Of a stretch of 47,016 bases of DNA, positions 1-8,421 are shown one piece after another; within the stretch, counting starts at the first letter, position 1; every line of letters begins with the position of its first letter. A program made the position numbers and the translations under genes. The notes beneath the pieces were generated by a model that ran no database searches, was not told the DNA's origin, and saw only the letters and a list, made by a program, of their open reading frames with translations. Source of the DNA: Methylotenera sp. (GTDB lineage: Bacteria > Pseudomonadota > Gammaproteobacteria > Burkholderiales > Burkholderiaceae_C); contig JAIPCJ010000013.1 in the NCBI GenBank assembly GCA_021738245.1, positions 1 to 47,016 of the forward strand. Direction: 5' to 3'.

Positions 1-53
1 GACACAATCGGCGGCCCGCCTCTCGGGCGTGTGCCGTCGATCTCTCTCCCGCC

Positions 54-1184
54 TTGCTCTCCGACCACTTCCGACCCTGGTTGAATGCCCTGCGGCCCGC
101 GCCGCAGGCGGTCAACACGCGTGAGCGCCTGCGCGTCCTGCTGGGGGCGGCGCTGGGTCTGCTGCTCGCCGGCGGCCTGAGCCATGCCCTCATGCCGGCC
201 AGCCTGCCGTGGCTGGTCGCGCCGCTCGGGGCCAGCGCGGTGCTGGTGTTCGGCGTGCCGGCCAGCCCGCTGGCGCAGCCCTGGGCCGTGGTGGGCGGCA
301 ACACGGTGTCGGCCCTGGTGGGCATTGGCTGTCTGCGCTGGCTGCCGCTGCCGCCGTTCGCGGTCGCTGCCGTGGCGGTGGCGCTGGCCATCGGGCTCAT
401 GTTCCAGCTGCGCTGCCTGCATCCGCCCGGCGGGGCGGCCAGCTTGCTGATGGTGCTGAGCGGCACGCACGACTGGCATTTCGCCTTCGAGCCGGTGGCC
501 CTCAATTCGTTGCTGCTGGTGCTCGCCGGCCTGGCCTACAACACCTTGACGGGGCGGCGCTACCCGCATGCCCAGCAGACGGCCGTGACGCCGACCGGCG
601 CGCAGGTGGCGCCGCCGCGTTTTGGCGAGGCCGAGCTCGACGCCGTGCTGGTTCGCTACAACCAGGTGCTGGACGTGCCGCGCGACGACCTCGCCGACCT
701 GCTGCACGAGGCCGAGCTGCTGGGCTACCGCAACCGCCTGGGCGGCCTGCGCTGCCGCGACATCATGAGCTGCCCCGTCATCACGGTGGAGTTCGGCACA
801 CCGCTGGCCGAAGCGTGGGCCTTGCTGCAGCAGCACCGCATCAAGGCCCTGCCGGTGGTGGACCGGGTGCAGCGCATCGTCGGCATCGTCACGCGGGCCG
901 ACTTCATGCGCGCCGCCGAGGCCGACCGGCGCGACGGTCTCGCGGGGCGGCTGCAGTCCCTGCTCAGGCCGGCACCGGGCACGCATTCGTCCAAGCCCGA
1001 GGTGGTTGGCCAGATCATGAGCCGCCAAGTGCGCGTGGCCAGCGCCGACCGGCCGATTGCGGAGCTGGTGCCGCTGTTCTCGGCCACCGGCCACCACCAC
1101 ATTCCCATCGTCGGCGAGCAAGCCCGGCTCGTTGGCATCCTGACCCAGTCCGACCTCGTGAAAGCGCTCAGTCATGGCCCCTGA
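54..1184 (+). CDS. HPP family membrane protein with two CBS domains
   Basis: A 376-residue protein. The N-terminal half (about residues 25-170) holds several hydrophobic helices and the family motif CLHPPGGAA near residue 122, which defines HPP integral membrane proteins. The C-terminal third carries two CBS repeats (about 235-290 and 325-374), the first beginning at the segment RDIMSCPVITV. HPP proteins are thought to be inner-membrane transporters, some for nitrite; CBS pairs usually bind adenine nucleotides and gate transport. The substrate here is unknown. The start is a TTG at 54: the frame is open to the left edge, but family members begin near the FRPWLNALRPAP segment and no ATG occurs before residue 47. 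The 3' end overlaps the next gene by 11 bases, so the two are probably co-translated. Confidence 0.85.
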   Translation: MLSDHFRPWLNALRPAPQAVNTRERLRVLLGAALGLLLAGGLSHALMPASLPWLVAPLGASAVLVFGVPASPLAQPWAVVGGNTVSALVGIGCLRWLPLPPFAVAAVAVALAIGLMFQLRCLHPPGGAASLLMVLSGTHDWHFAFEPVALNSLLLVLAGLAYNTLTGRRYPHAQQTAVTPTGAQVAPPRFGEAELDAVLVRYNQVLDVPRDDLADLLHEAELLGYRNRLGGLRCRDIMSCPVITVEFGTPLAEAWALLQQHRIKALPVVDRVQRIVGIVTRADFMRAAEADRRDGLAGRLQSLLRPAPGTHSSKPEVVGQIMSRQVRVASADRPIAELVPLFSATGHHHIPIVGEQARLVGILTQSDLVKALSHGP

Positions 1185-2196
1185 TTCCAGCTCTTCCTTC
1201 CGTTGGGGCGTGATCGGCCCAGGCGGTATCGCGAACCGGTTCGCCGGTGCACTGCCCGCGGTGCCGGGCGCCCGGTTGTCGATGGTCTTTGCCCGTGACG
1301 CCGCCAAGGGGCAGGCCTACGCCAGCCAGTGGCAGCGCGAGGGCGAAGCGCCGGCCCGCGTGACCACGGTGCCGGCCGACCTGCTCGGCAGCGACGAGGT
1401 CGATGCGGTCTACATCGCCACTCCCCACTCCCATCACGGCGAGTACGTGCGTGCCGCGCTGGAGGCCGGCAAGCCGGTGCTGTGCGAGAAGCCGCTCGTG
1501 ACCACCCAGGCTGACGGCCAGGCCCTGGTGACCCTGGCTCGCTCGCGCGGTGTGTTCCTGATGGAAGCGCTGTGGACGCGCTTCCTGCCCGCGTATGACG
1601 TGGCGGCCCGCCTGCTGCAGGACGGCGCCATCGGCGAGCTGCGTGCCATGCAGTCGAGCTTTTGCTTCTCGTCGGTCTACAACCCGGAGCATCGGCAATG
1701 GAACCCGGCGCTGGCCGGCGGTGCGCTGTGGGACATCGGCATCTACAACCTTGCCGTCACGCGCTGGGTGCTGCAGCAGATGAATGGCGGCGTCTGCCCC
1801 GAGCCCGAAGCGATGGAGGTCAGGGCGCAGCTCGCCCCGACCGGGGTGGATGCGGTGGTCAACGCCACGCTGATCTTCCCGGGCGGCGTGACCTCGCAGT
1901 TCCGCTGCGGCTTTGACGCCTCGTCGGTCAACAGCTTCGAGGCCCTGGGCTCCCAGGCAGCGCTGCGTTTCCCGACGGACTTCTGGCAGGCGGAGGCGGT
2001 GGAGCTGGTCACCCGCAAGGCGCCGCCCCAGCGGGTGGCAGCGCCGTTCGTGATCAACGGCTTCGAGGGCGAGATTGCCGAGGCGCAGGCCTGCATCCGT
2101 GCGGGCTGGGTCGAGAGCCCGCGCATGCCCCACGCCGAGACGCTCGCGCTGCTGGGTTGGATGGACGCGATCCGGGCGCGCTTCCCGAAGGCGTGA
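1174..2196 (+). CDS. Gfo/Idh/MocA family oxidoreductase
   Basis: A 340-residue NAD(P)-dependent oxidoreductase. The N-terminal Rossmann fold shows GVIGPGGIA (about residues 12-20), then VYIATPHSHHGEY and the signature CEKPLV with the conserved lysine near residue 108. The C-terminal alpha/beta domain contains GGALWDIGIYNL, typical of the branch related to trans-1,2-dihydrobenzene-1,2-diol and sugar dehydrogenases. Length is normal. The reaction is probably oxidation or reduction of a sugar or cyclic polyol, but the substrate cannot be read from sequence. The ATG start lies inside the end of the HPP-CBS gene. A GC-rich hairpin directly follows the stop. Confidence 0.88.
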   Translation: MAPDSSSSFRWGVIGPGGIANRFAGALPAVPGARLSMVFARDAAKGQAYASQWQREGEAPARVTTVPADLLGSDEVDAVYIATPHSHHGEYVRAALEAGKPVLCEKPLVTTQADGQALVTLARSRGVFLMEALWTRFLPAYDVAARLLQDGAIGELRAMQSSFCFSSVYNPEHRQWNPALAGGALWDIGIYNLAVTRWVLQQMNGGVCPEPEAMEVRAQLAPTGVDAVVNATLIFPGGVTSQFRCGFDASSVNSFEALGSQAALRFPTDFWQAEAVELVTRKAPPQRVAAPFVINGFEGEIAEAQACIRAGWVESPRMPHAETLALLGWMDAIRARFPKA

Positions 2197-2221
2197 TGCC
2201 GCGGGGTGGCCCCCGCGGCAT
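2196..2221. terminator. Hairpin between convergent genes
   Basis: A perfect 11-base inverted repeat (2196-2206 with 2211-2221, loop TGGC) starts at the last base of the oxidoreductase stop codon and lies before the stop of the convergent S41 protease gene. There is no T-run on either side, so it is at best a weak or bidirectional terminator or an mRNA 3'-end stabiliser. Confidence 0.5.
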
Positions 2222-2235
2222 CGGTTCGGTTCAGC

Positions 2236-3849
2236 TCAGCGCGTCGTCAGCGGCAGGCGCAGTCGGTTGCTGCGCGCCGGGTGGCGCTGGGCCAGCAGCG
2301 GCGCGGCATCGGTGGCCGCCTGGGCACGCACGCTCGCCGAGCCCTGCGGGCGCGCCGGGCACTGGCCGGTGCTGGTGTGGTTGATCGCTGCGGCCAGCAT
2401 GGCTTCTTGTGTGTCGCCCAGCGCGTGGTCGAGGTCGTCGTCGACCGCGCAGCCGTTCACCAGGCGCTGCGCGCTGCCCGTGCCGGGCTCGAAGCCATCG
2501 GCATAGTCCCCGAAACCCTTGGCATTGACGCCGGTGAACTCGATCGGGAAGTAGCTGATGCCGCAGTTGTTCTTGGCCGTGAAGCCATAGGGCTTGCCGC
2601 AGGTCTTGCCGCCGATCAGCACCACGTCGACATTCACGCCGCGCAGGCCGTTGATGATGGCCTCGCTGGCCGAGCAGGTGCCCGACTGGGCCAGCACATA
2701 GACCCGGCTCAGGTTGAGCGTTGGCAGCGGCTTCACGTCGGTGCACAGGCCGTTCGCGGCGATGCAGGAGTCGGTGTAGAAGGGCGTGGTTTCGTTCTCG
2801 CTGCTGCGCTTGGCGTTGTACTTCAGCGTCTCGAAGGGCTGGCCAGCGGTGCGGGCGGTGCCGGCAATCATGGTGGCCAGTTCGCTCGCGATGAACAGAT
2901 AGCCACCGCCGTTGTAGCGCAGGTCCAGGATCAGCTCCTTCACACCCTGGGTCTGGAAGCTCGTGATGGCGGTGATCAGCTGGCGCTCGGCCGGCAGCAC
3001 GTGGTCGTTGAACACCAGGTAGCCGGCGCGCTGCCCGGAAGGCAGCGTCAGCACGCGCGACTGCGGCACGGGGGTGCGGGCGATGTCGGCGCTGGTGAGG
3101 CTGGCGGTCAGGGCGGTGTCACCGCGCTTGAAGTTGAAGCTGTGGCGTGCATCGCGGGCCTCCGGGAAGAGCGCCGCGTTGAGCGTGTCCACACCGGCCG
3201 CGGTGGCGACATCCGCGCTGACGCCGTCGACGCTGACGAGTTCGTCACCGCGCATCAGTCCGGCCGCAGCGGCCGGGCTGCCGGCTTCCACGTAGGCGAC
3301 GCGGATGCGGCGCGGCGGCGTGGTGGCACCGAGCTTCCATTCGATGCCGTAGCCGGCCTCGACCCCGCTCTGTGCCAGGGCATTCCACTTGTCGGTGGGA
3401 TAGGTGAAGCTGAAACGGTCGCGCGGTGCACCGGTGTCGGTGACGTTGCGGCTCTTGAGCGCCTCGAAGTAGGCGTCCATCGAGGCGTAGGTGTCGCCGA
3501 GGTTGTAGGCCGCCAGCGACGGGTCGACACGGGGCACCTCGTCACGCCACAGGTAGGCTTCGTCGAAGTAGGCGCGCAGCCATTTCTTTTCGGTCGCCAG
3601 GGTGGCGGTGCGCTGGGCGGCGGGTGCCAGCGTGTTGGCCGCAGCGCATTGCTGGGCGAAGCTGCTGGAGGGGCCGGCGGGGTCGATGTCGGCGCTGCTG
3701 CCGCCGGATGCGTTGCCGGAAGAGCCGCCGGAGTTGTTGCTCGGCGGGGTGGTGGCCGAGCCACCGCCGCCGCCGCCACAAGCGGCCAGAAGGCCGCACA
3801 AAATGATGGCCATCGCGGCGCTGCCGCGGATCGAAACTGACATCTGCAA
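2236..3849 (-). CDS. S41 family (C-terminal processing type) peptidase, lipoprotein
   Basis: A 537-residue predicted lipoprotein. A hydrophobic signal ends in lipobox LAAC with Cys24, followed by a Gly/Ser-rich linker to about residue 65. A PDZ-like segment lies at about 165-255 (AGSPAAAAGLMRGDELVSVDG). The S41 catalytic domain follows: ELILDLRYNGGGY at about 306-318, the nucleophile in GTCSASE (Ser394 by my count) and the general-base lysine in KTCGKP (Lys420). The Ser-Lys spacing is within one residue of CtpA/Tsp enzymes. The family cleaves proteins near exposed C-termini, and this one should act in the periplasm. An unusually high number of cysteines suggests disulfides. It stands alone, convergent with the oxidoreductase. 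Confidence 0.88.
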   Translation of the reverse strand: MQMSVSIRGSAAMAIILCGLLAACGGGGGGSATTPPSNNSGGSSGNASGGSSADIDPAGPSSSFAQQCAAANTLAPAAQRTATLATEKKWLRAYFDEAYLWRDEVPRVDPSLAAYNLGDTYASMDAYFEALKSRNVTDTGAPRDRFSFTYPTDKWNALAQSGVEAGYGIEWKLGATTPPRRIRVAYVEAGSPAAAAGLMRGDELVSVDGVSADVATAAGVDTLNAALFPEARDARHSFNFKRGDTALTASLTSADIARTPVPQSRVLTLPSGQRAGYLVFNDHVLPAERQLITAITSFQTQGVKELILDLRYNGGGYLFIASELATMIAGTARTAGQPFETLKYNAKRSSENETTPFYTDSCIAANGLCTDVKPLPTLNLSRVYVLAQSGTCSASEAIINGLRGVNVDVVLIGGKTCGKPYGFTAKNNCGISYFPIEFTGVNAKGFGDYADGFEPGTGSAQRLVNGCAVDDDLDHALGDTQEAMLAAAINHTSTGQCPARPQGSASVRAQAATDAAPLLAQRHPARSNRLRLPLTTR

Positions 3850-3981
3850 ACTCCCTGATTCACTGCATGGCGGTCGTCGCCGCGGGCCGCAGTGTAGGCA
3901 GGCCCGTGAAGGGAGTGGTTCAGTGCCCTTTTCCGGGGAGAAGGGCGGCGGGGGGCGTGGGGTGGCCTGGCGGAAGCCGCC

Positions 3982-4755
3982 TCAGCGCACGTACCGCTTC
4001 TCGAGGCGCCCGATGCTGCCATCGCGCAGCATGCTGGCCAGCCCGGCGTCCATGGCGGCCAGGCCTGCGGCGGCACGGGGGCTGGCCTTGGCGAAGCCCA
4101 TGTAGGTCGGCTCCGGATTGAAGTACTGCAGCGGCTGCCGCTCCAGCCGGTCCGCGAGCCCCAGTTGGCGGATTTCCCACAGGCCGACCAGCGCCGTCAC
4201 GATGACCACGTCCGCCCGCTGGTGTTCGACCAGCTGCACGGCCGAGCCCACGTCGCGGGCGTGCTCGACCCGGCCTTCGACCTCATCGAGCACGGGCTGC
4301 GGGTAGATGTAGCCCGACCCGACGGCCAGGCGCAGGCCGCGCAGATCCTGGAGTCTGGACAGGTTCAACCCTGCGCCGCGCCGCGTGTAGAAGTGGTAGT
4401 GCTTACCGGCGCGGTAGCTGGTGCTCCAGCGCAGGTAGCGGTCGCGCTCCGCGCTGTGGTTGACCGTGGTGGTGAAGTCCGCCAGCCCGCGCTCCAGCAT
4501 GAAGAGCACCCGCTTCCAGGGCACCCACTGCACCTCGATGCCATCCCGCCAGCCGCCGCGGCGCAAGGCTTCGCGGGCGATGTCCACGTCCACGCCTTCG
4601 CCGCTGGCATGCCCCTGGGGATTCACCAGCGGCGGATAGACCGTGTTGGCGAGCACCAGCGGCCCGCTGGCGGCTGCCGCCGGCTTCGCCTGTGCCGTGG
4701 CCCAGCCCGGCAGCAACAGCGCGCCGCTGCCGAGGAAACGTCGCCGGGTGTCCAT
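3982..4755 (-). CDS. Periplasmic solute-binding protein family 3 (PBPb-like)
   Basis: A 257-residue secreted protein related to ABC-type polar amino-acid binding proteins. The signal sequence begins MDTRRRFLG, a twin-arginine-like motif before a hydrophobic stretch ending WATAQA, so Tat or Sec export is possible. Family features include the early GEGVDVDIAREALRRGG segment and the LRGLRLAVGSGY hinge region. It starts at an ATG overlapping the ubiA stop by one base (TGATG), so translation is coupled to ubiA. No permease or ATPase lies nearby, so it may be an orphan binding protein or a sensor or enzyme-accessory protein rather than a transporter subunit. The frame stays open upstream through ubiA, but the internal ATG with its signal peptide is clearly the start. 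Confidence 0.8.
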   Translation of the reverse strand: MDTRRRFLGSGALLLPGWATAQAKPAAAASGPLVLANTVYPPLVNPQGHASGEGVDVDIAREALRRGGWRDGIEVQWVPWKRVLFMLERGLADFTTTVNHSAERDRYLRWSTSYRAGKHYHFYTRRGAGLNLSRLQDLRGLRLAVGSGYIYPQPVLDEVEGRVEHARDVGSAVQLVEHQRADVVIVTALVGLWEIRQLGLADRLERQPLQYFNPEPTYMGFAKASPRAAAGLAAMDAGLASMLRDGSIGRLEKRYVR

Positions 4756-5660
4756 CAGCGCAGCGCCAGGTCCAGCACGGTGCCGGCGAAGATCGCGAAC
4801 CCGACCCAGTGGTTGGCGCGAAAGGCACGGAAGCAGTCGTCGCGCCGGCGGTGGCGGATCAGCGTGAAGTGCCACGCCGCCTGGGCTGCCGCAGCGGCCA
4901 CGCCCAGCAGGAACCACCGACCCAGGCCAAGTCGCAGGCTGACGGCCGTCCACAGCGCCAGGTAGACGGCGTAGAAGGCCATGATCCCCGCGACATCCCA
5001 GCGGCCCAGCGCGATGGCCGAGGAGCGCACGCCGATCTGAAGGTCGTCGTCGCGGTCGACCATCGCGTATTCGGTGTCGTAGGCCAGCACCCAGAACAGG
5101 TTGGCCACCAGCAGCGCCCAGGCGGACAGCGGCACCGAGCGCAAATGCCACTCCATGCCGCCCAGCGCCGCGGCGAAGGCCATCGGGATGCCAAAGGAAA
5201 ACGCCACGCCGAGCACCGCCTGCGGCATGGCCAGCACACGCTTGGCAAAGGGGTAGGCGATGGCCACCGCCAGCGCGGCAAAACTCAGCAGGATGGCCGG
5301 CGGGTTGGTGGTCAGCACCAGGCCGAAAGACACCAGAGCCAGCCCGGCACCCAGCAGCAGGGCCTCCCTGACCGACACCGCGCCGGTCGTCACCGGGCGG
5401 GCCGCGGTGCGCTTAACGTGCCGGTCGAAATCGCGGTCGGCCACGTCGTTGATGCAGCAGCCCGCCGAGCGCATCAGCACCGTGCCCAGGGTGAACACCG
5501 CCAGCAGATGCCAGCCCGGAAAGCCGTCGGCCGCGATCCAAAGCGCCGACAGCGTGGGCCACAGCAGCAACAGCCAACCGGCCGGGCGGTCCCAGCGGAT
5601 GAGCTGCAGGTACAGGGCCAGGCGCGACGGCGGCGTGGCGGCAGGTGCGGTGATGGACAT
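4755..5660 (-). CDS. ubiA: 4-hydroxybenzoate polyprenyltransferase
   Basis: A 301-residue integral membrane prenyltransferase that attaches the polyprenyl chain to 4-hydroxybenzoate in ubiquinone synthesis. The first Asp-rich motif [15 protein letters not shown] (about residues 92-106) binds Mg and prenyl diphosphate. The second motif lies in [13 protein letters not shown] (about 215-227). Around eight hydrophobic helices and a normal family length support the call. The start is [11 protein letters not shown] at 5660; the longer upstream frame (to 5771) would run into the divergent OsmC gene and adds non-homologous residues. It is followed by the binding-protein gene with a one-base stop/start overlap. 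In many Burkholderiales ubiA also neighbours peroxide-stress genes, here an OsmC gene. Confidence 0.93.
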   Translation of the reverse strand: MSITAPAATPPSRLALYLQLIRWDRPAGWLLLLWPTLSALWIAADGFPGWHLLAVFTLGTVLMRSAGCCINDVADRDFDRHVKRTAARPVTTGAVSVREALLLGAGLALVSFGLVLTTNPPAILLSFAALAVAIAYPFAKRVLAMPQAVLGVAFSFGIPMAFAAALGGMEWHLRSVPLSAWALLVANLFWVLAYDTEYAMVDRDDDLQIGVRSSAIALGRWDVAGIMAFYAVYLALWTAVSLRLGLGRWFLLGVAAAAAQAAWHFTLIRHRRRDDCFRAFRANHWVGFAIFAGTVLDLALR

Positions 5661-5742
5661 AGGGGATATTTTGCTGCCGCGCGACCCACCCGTCGCGGCA
5701 TCATCCACCGCAGGCGGCCATCGGCCGCGCAGGGGTGCCCCA

Positions 5743-6168
5743 ATGCAAATCTCGGCCCGGCTCCACAACACGGCCAGCGCTCACCGCGTCAGCGTCACGA
5801 CTGCGGGCCGCGACCAGCCCCTGGCCATCGAGGGGCGACCCGGTGGGGGCTCGGCCGTGAACGGTGGCGAGTTCTTGATGCTGGCCCTGGCGACCTGCTA
5901 TGGCAATGATCTCTACCGAGAGGCGGCGCGCCTGGGCATCCCGCTGACCGAAGTCGAGGTGCAGGCCGTTGCGGATTTCGACGGCATCGGTCTGGCCGCG
6001 CGCGACGTGCGCTACAGCGCTCGCATCGTGTCGCCGGCCGCGCCGGCCTTGATAGAACAGCTGCTCGATGCGACCGACGCCGTGGCCGAGGTGCACAACA
6101 CCTTGCGAACCGGCGCCCAGGTGCGGCGTCTGCCCTGGCCCGGCGAGGCCTTGCCGCCCACCGCATGA
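5743..6168 (+). CDS. OsmC family protein
   Basis: A 141-residue protein with the OsmC/Ohr fold. The conserved segment [28 protein letters not shown] (about residues 35-62) contains one cysteine in the position of the first redox-active cysteine. I see no second cysteine later in the protein, so the two-cysteine peroxidase mechanism of OsmC/Ohr may not apply, and a peroxidase role is uncertain. The start was set at the ATG at 5743 (MQISARLHN), 82 bases from the divergent ubiA start. Likely cytoplasmic. Confidence 0.8.
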   Translation: MQISARLHNTASAHRVSVTTAGRDQPLAIEGRPGGGSAVNGGEFLMLALATCYGNDLYREAARLGIPLTEVEVQAVADFDGIGLAARDVRYSARIVSPAAPALIEQLLDATDAVAEVHNTLRTGAQVRRLPWPGEALPPTA

Positions 6169-6234
6169 CCTGTCCGCCGCAGGGCCAAAGCGGCCTGCCT
6201 ACAGTCTGCCTTCCCTTGAAACCGGCTGCCCCCC

Positions 6235-6939
6235 ATGACCGACCTCAGCGCCTTCCCCATCACCCAGAAATGGCCTGCCCGCCACCCCGACCGCCTGCAG
6301 CTGTACTCGCTGCCCACGCCCAATGGCGTGAAGGTGTCGATCGCACTGGAGGAAACCGGCCTGCCCTACGAGCCGCATCTGGTGCGCTTCGATGCCAATG
6401 ACCAGTTGAGCCCGGCCTTCCTGTCGCTCAACCCGAACAACAAGATCCCGGCCATCCTCGACCCCCACGGGCCGGACGGCCAGCCGCTGGCGCTGTTCGA
6501 GAGCGGGGCCATCCTGGTGTATCTGGCCAGCAAGACCGGCCAGCTGCTGCCCACCGATACCGCGCGCCGCTTCGAGGCGCTGCAGTGGCTGATGTTCCAG
6601 ATGGGCGGCGTCGGGCCGATGTTTGGCCAGCTCGGCTTCTTTCACAAGTTCGCTGGCAAGGACTATGAAGACAAGCGCCCGCGCGACCGCTATGTGGCCG
6701 AATCGCGCCGCCTGCTCAAGGTGCTGGACCAGCATCTCGCCGGCCGCGAGTGGCTGGTGGGTGACGAGTACGGCATCGCCGACATCGCGACCTTCCCCTG
6801 GGTCAACAACCTGATCGGCTTCTACGGCGCCGGCGAGCTGGTCGGTTATGCCGACTTCAAGCACGTGGACCGCGTGCTGCAGGCCTTCCTGGCGCGGCCC
6901 GCGGTGCAGCGCGGGTTGAAGATTCCGGCCCGCGACTGA
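6235..6939 (+). CDS. Glutathione S-transferase, YfcG/YghU-like (nu class)
   Basis: A 234-residue cytosolic GST-fold protein. The N-terminal thioredoxin-like domain begins LYSLPTPNGVKV; the TPN triplet (residues 28-30) matches the Thr and Asn that contact glutathione in E. coli YfcG. NPNNKIPAI and FESGAILVYLA are the cis-Pro loop and the glutathione gamma-glutamyl site. The C-terminal helical domain carries YGIADIATFPWV, the N-capping box. YfcG-type enzymes act as disulfide-bond oxidoreductases using two glutathiones rather than as classical transferases; I infer the same here. It lies 66 bases downstream of the OsmC gene on the same strand, a plausible thiol-redox pair. Confidence 0.88.
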   Translation: MTDLSAFPITQKWPARHPDRLQLYSLPTPNGVKVSIALEETGLPYEPHLVRFDANDQLSPAFLSLNPNNKIPAILDPHGPDGQPLALFESGAILVYLASKTGQLLPTDTARRFEALQWLMFQMGGVGPMFGQLGFFHKFAGKDYEDKRPRDRYVAESRRLLKVLDQHLAGREWLVGDEYGIADIATFPWVNNLIGFYGAGELVGYADFKHVDRVLQAFLARPAVQRGLKIPARD

Positions 6940-6945
6940 GCCCGC

Positions 6946-8298
6946 TCAGCAGAGCGACGTCAGCACCCGCGCCCGGCTCAGCGACTCGGCCACGATGCCG
7001 GCGGCGGTGCGGGCCAGCGCCGGGGTGTGGTCGGCCATGACCTGCATGCGCAGCCGGGCGCTGTTCAGCGACACCGCCGGGTACTCCACCAGATTGGCCA
7101 GCAGGCCGGCCTGGGCCATCTCGCGGCAGGCGATGCGCGCGAGCGCATCCGGACCCAGCATGACCGGCACGATGGGCGAGGGCTGGCCCAGCACCGTGAT
7201 GCCCTGGGCGGTCAGCGCCCCGCGCAGGGCCAGGATGGCCTGCATCAGCTGCCCGCGGCGTTGCGCGCCTTCCTCCGACCGCACCAGCTTCAGGCAGGCG
7301 CGCACGACGGCCACCTGCACCGGCGACAGCGCGTTGGAGAAGGTGTTGGGCGCAGCGTAGAAGCGCAGGTACTCCTTGATGGCCGGGTCATGGCTGGCGA
7401 CGAAGCCGCCGTTGGACGCAAAGGTCTTGGAGAAGGAGCCCATCACCAGGTCCACCTGGCCGAGCATCCCCTGCAGCTCCAGCTGCCCGCCGCCGCCCGC
7501 GCCCAGCGAGCCGAGGTCATGCGCCACGTCCACCATCAGCAGGGCGCCGTGCGCGCGGGCCAGGGCTTGCAGCCGGGCGATGTCGGGGGCGTCGGCGTCC
7601 ATCGAGAAGCAGCCTTCGGTCACCACCAGGATGCCGTTGTGCGGGTCGCGCTGGCGTACCCGCTTGAGCAGGCGCTCCGCGTGGTCCACATCCAGGTGGC
7701 GATGCAGATGGATGTTGGGTGTGGCGGCGCGGGCGCCCTCGCGCAGGCAGTTGTGGGCGAGCTGGTCGATGATGATGTGGTCGCTTTCGCGCACCAGCCC
7801 CTTGATCGCGCCGAAGCCGGCGGCCCAGCCGGTCGGGAAGAGCAGCACGTGCGGCGTGCGCAGCAGCGCGCCGAGTTCCTGTTCGAGGGCGACGGTTTCC
7901 TCCACATTGCCGGCCAGGGCCGTGGAGCCGGCGCTGTGCACACCGTAGCGCTCCATCGCCGCCTGCGCGGCGGCGCACACCTGCGGATGCCGGGCCAGCG
8001 ACAGGTACTCCTGCGACGAGAAGTTCAGCCCGGCGTGCCGCTGGCCGTCCAGCAGCGTGAGCTCCGCCGTGGCTCCGGGGCGGCCGCCCAGCCGCTTGGC
8101 GTACGGGAACACGCCGCGCCGCACCCGCGTTTGCGCCCAGGCATGGAAGGCCTGGGCCTTGGCGGCGAGGTCGGTGCCCGGCTGCGTGAGGTAGTCGAAG
8201 GACGAGCCGCGCAGCTCGGCGCCGTCGCTCGTGGCGGCGTCGCCTGCAGCGGCCATCGTCGCCGCCTCGGGTGCGGCAGGTTCCAGCAAGTCGTCCAT
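6946..8298 (-). CDS. PLP-dependent alpha-oxoamine synthase family aminotransferase
   Basis: A 450-residue fold-type I PLP enzyme related to BioF, 2-amino-3-ketobutyrate CoA ligase, serine palmitoyltransferase and CqsA. Visible landmarks are HSAGSTALAGNVEETVALE (substrate loop, about 121-139), the pyridine-binding Asp257 in MVDVAH, and the PLP-lysine Lys291 in GSFSKTF. The family condenses an amino acid with an acyl-CoA or acyl carrier, with loss of CO2. No other biotin, sphingolipid or quorum-sensing gene lies nearby, so the product is unknown. The N-terminal 40 residues are poorly conserved. The start at 8298 has a GGGGG ribosome site about six bases upstream; the frame remains open to 8391 but that extension lacks such a site. 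Confidence 0.85.
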   Translation of the reverse strand: MDDLLEPAAPEAATMAAAGDAATSDGAELRGSSFDYLTQPGTDLAAKAQAFHAWAQTRVRRGVFPYAKRLGGRPGATAELTLLDGQRHAGLNFSSQEYLSLARHPQVCAAAQAAMERYGVHSAGSTALAGNVEETVALEQELGALLRTPHVLLFPTGWAAGFGAIKGLVRESDHIIIDQLAHNCLREGARAATPNIHLHRHLDVDHAERLLKRVRQRDPHNGILVVTEGCFSMDADAPDIARLQALARAHGALLMVDVAHDLGSLGAGGGGQLELQGMLGQVDLVMGSFSKTFASNGGFVASHDPAIKEYLRFYAAPNTFSNALSPVQVAVVRACLKLVRSEEGAQRRGQLMQAILALRGALTAQGITVLGQPSPIVPVMLGPDALARIACREMAQAGLLANLVEYPAVSLNSARLRMQVMADHTPALARTAAGIVAESLSRARVLTSLC

Positions 8299-8421
8299 GA
8301 AAGCCCCCAGGAACAGGTTGGTTGGTGTTGTGGGGGCGGACTGTGCGCAAGGCCGGCCGGCTTGCCATCCGCAGTTTTGTCGAGTGGGCATACTCGGGCG
8401 TCCGAGCTGCCCGTGTTGCCG

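Noticed and set aside
2206..3840. Long open frame opposite the S41 protease
   Set aside because: It is antisense to a clear lipoprotein protease, its translation is low complexity, and high GC content explains the open frame.
7027..8421. Upstream extension of the secreted protein gene at 8422
   Set aside because: It is antisense to the alpha-oxoamine synthase and the signal peptide begins at 8422.
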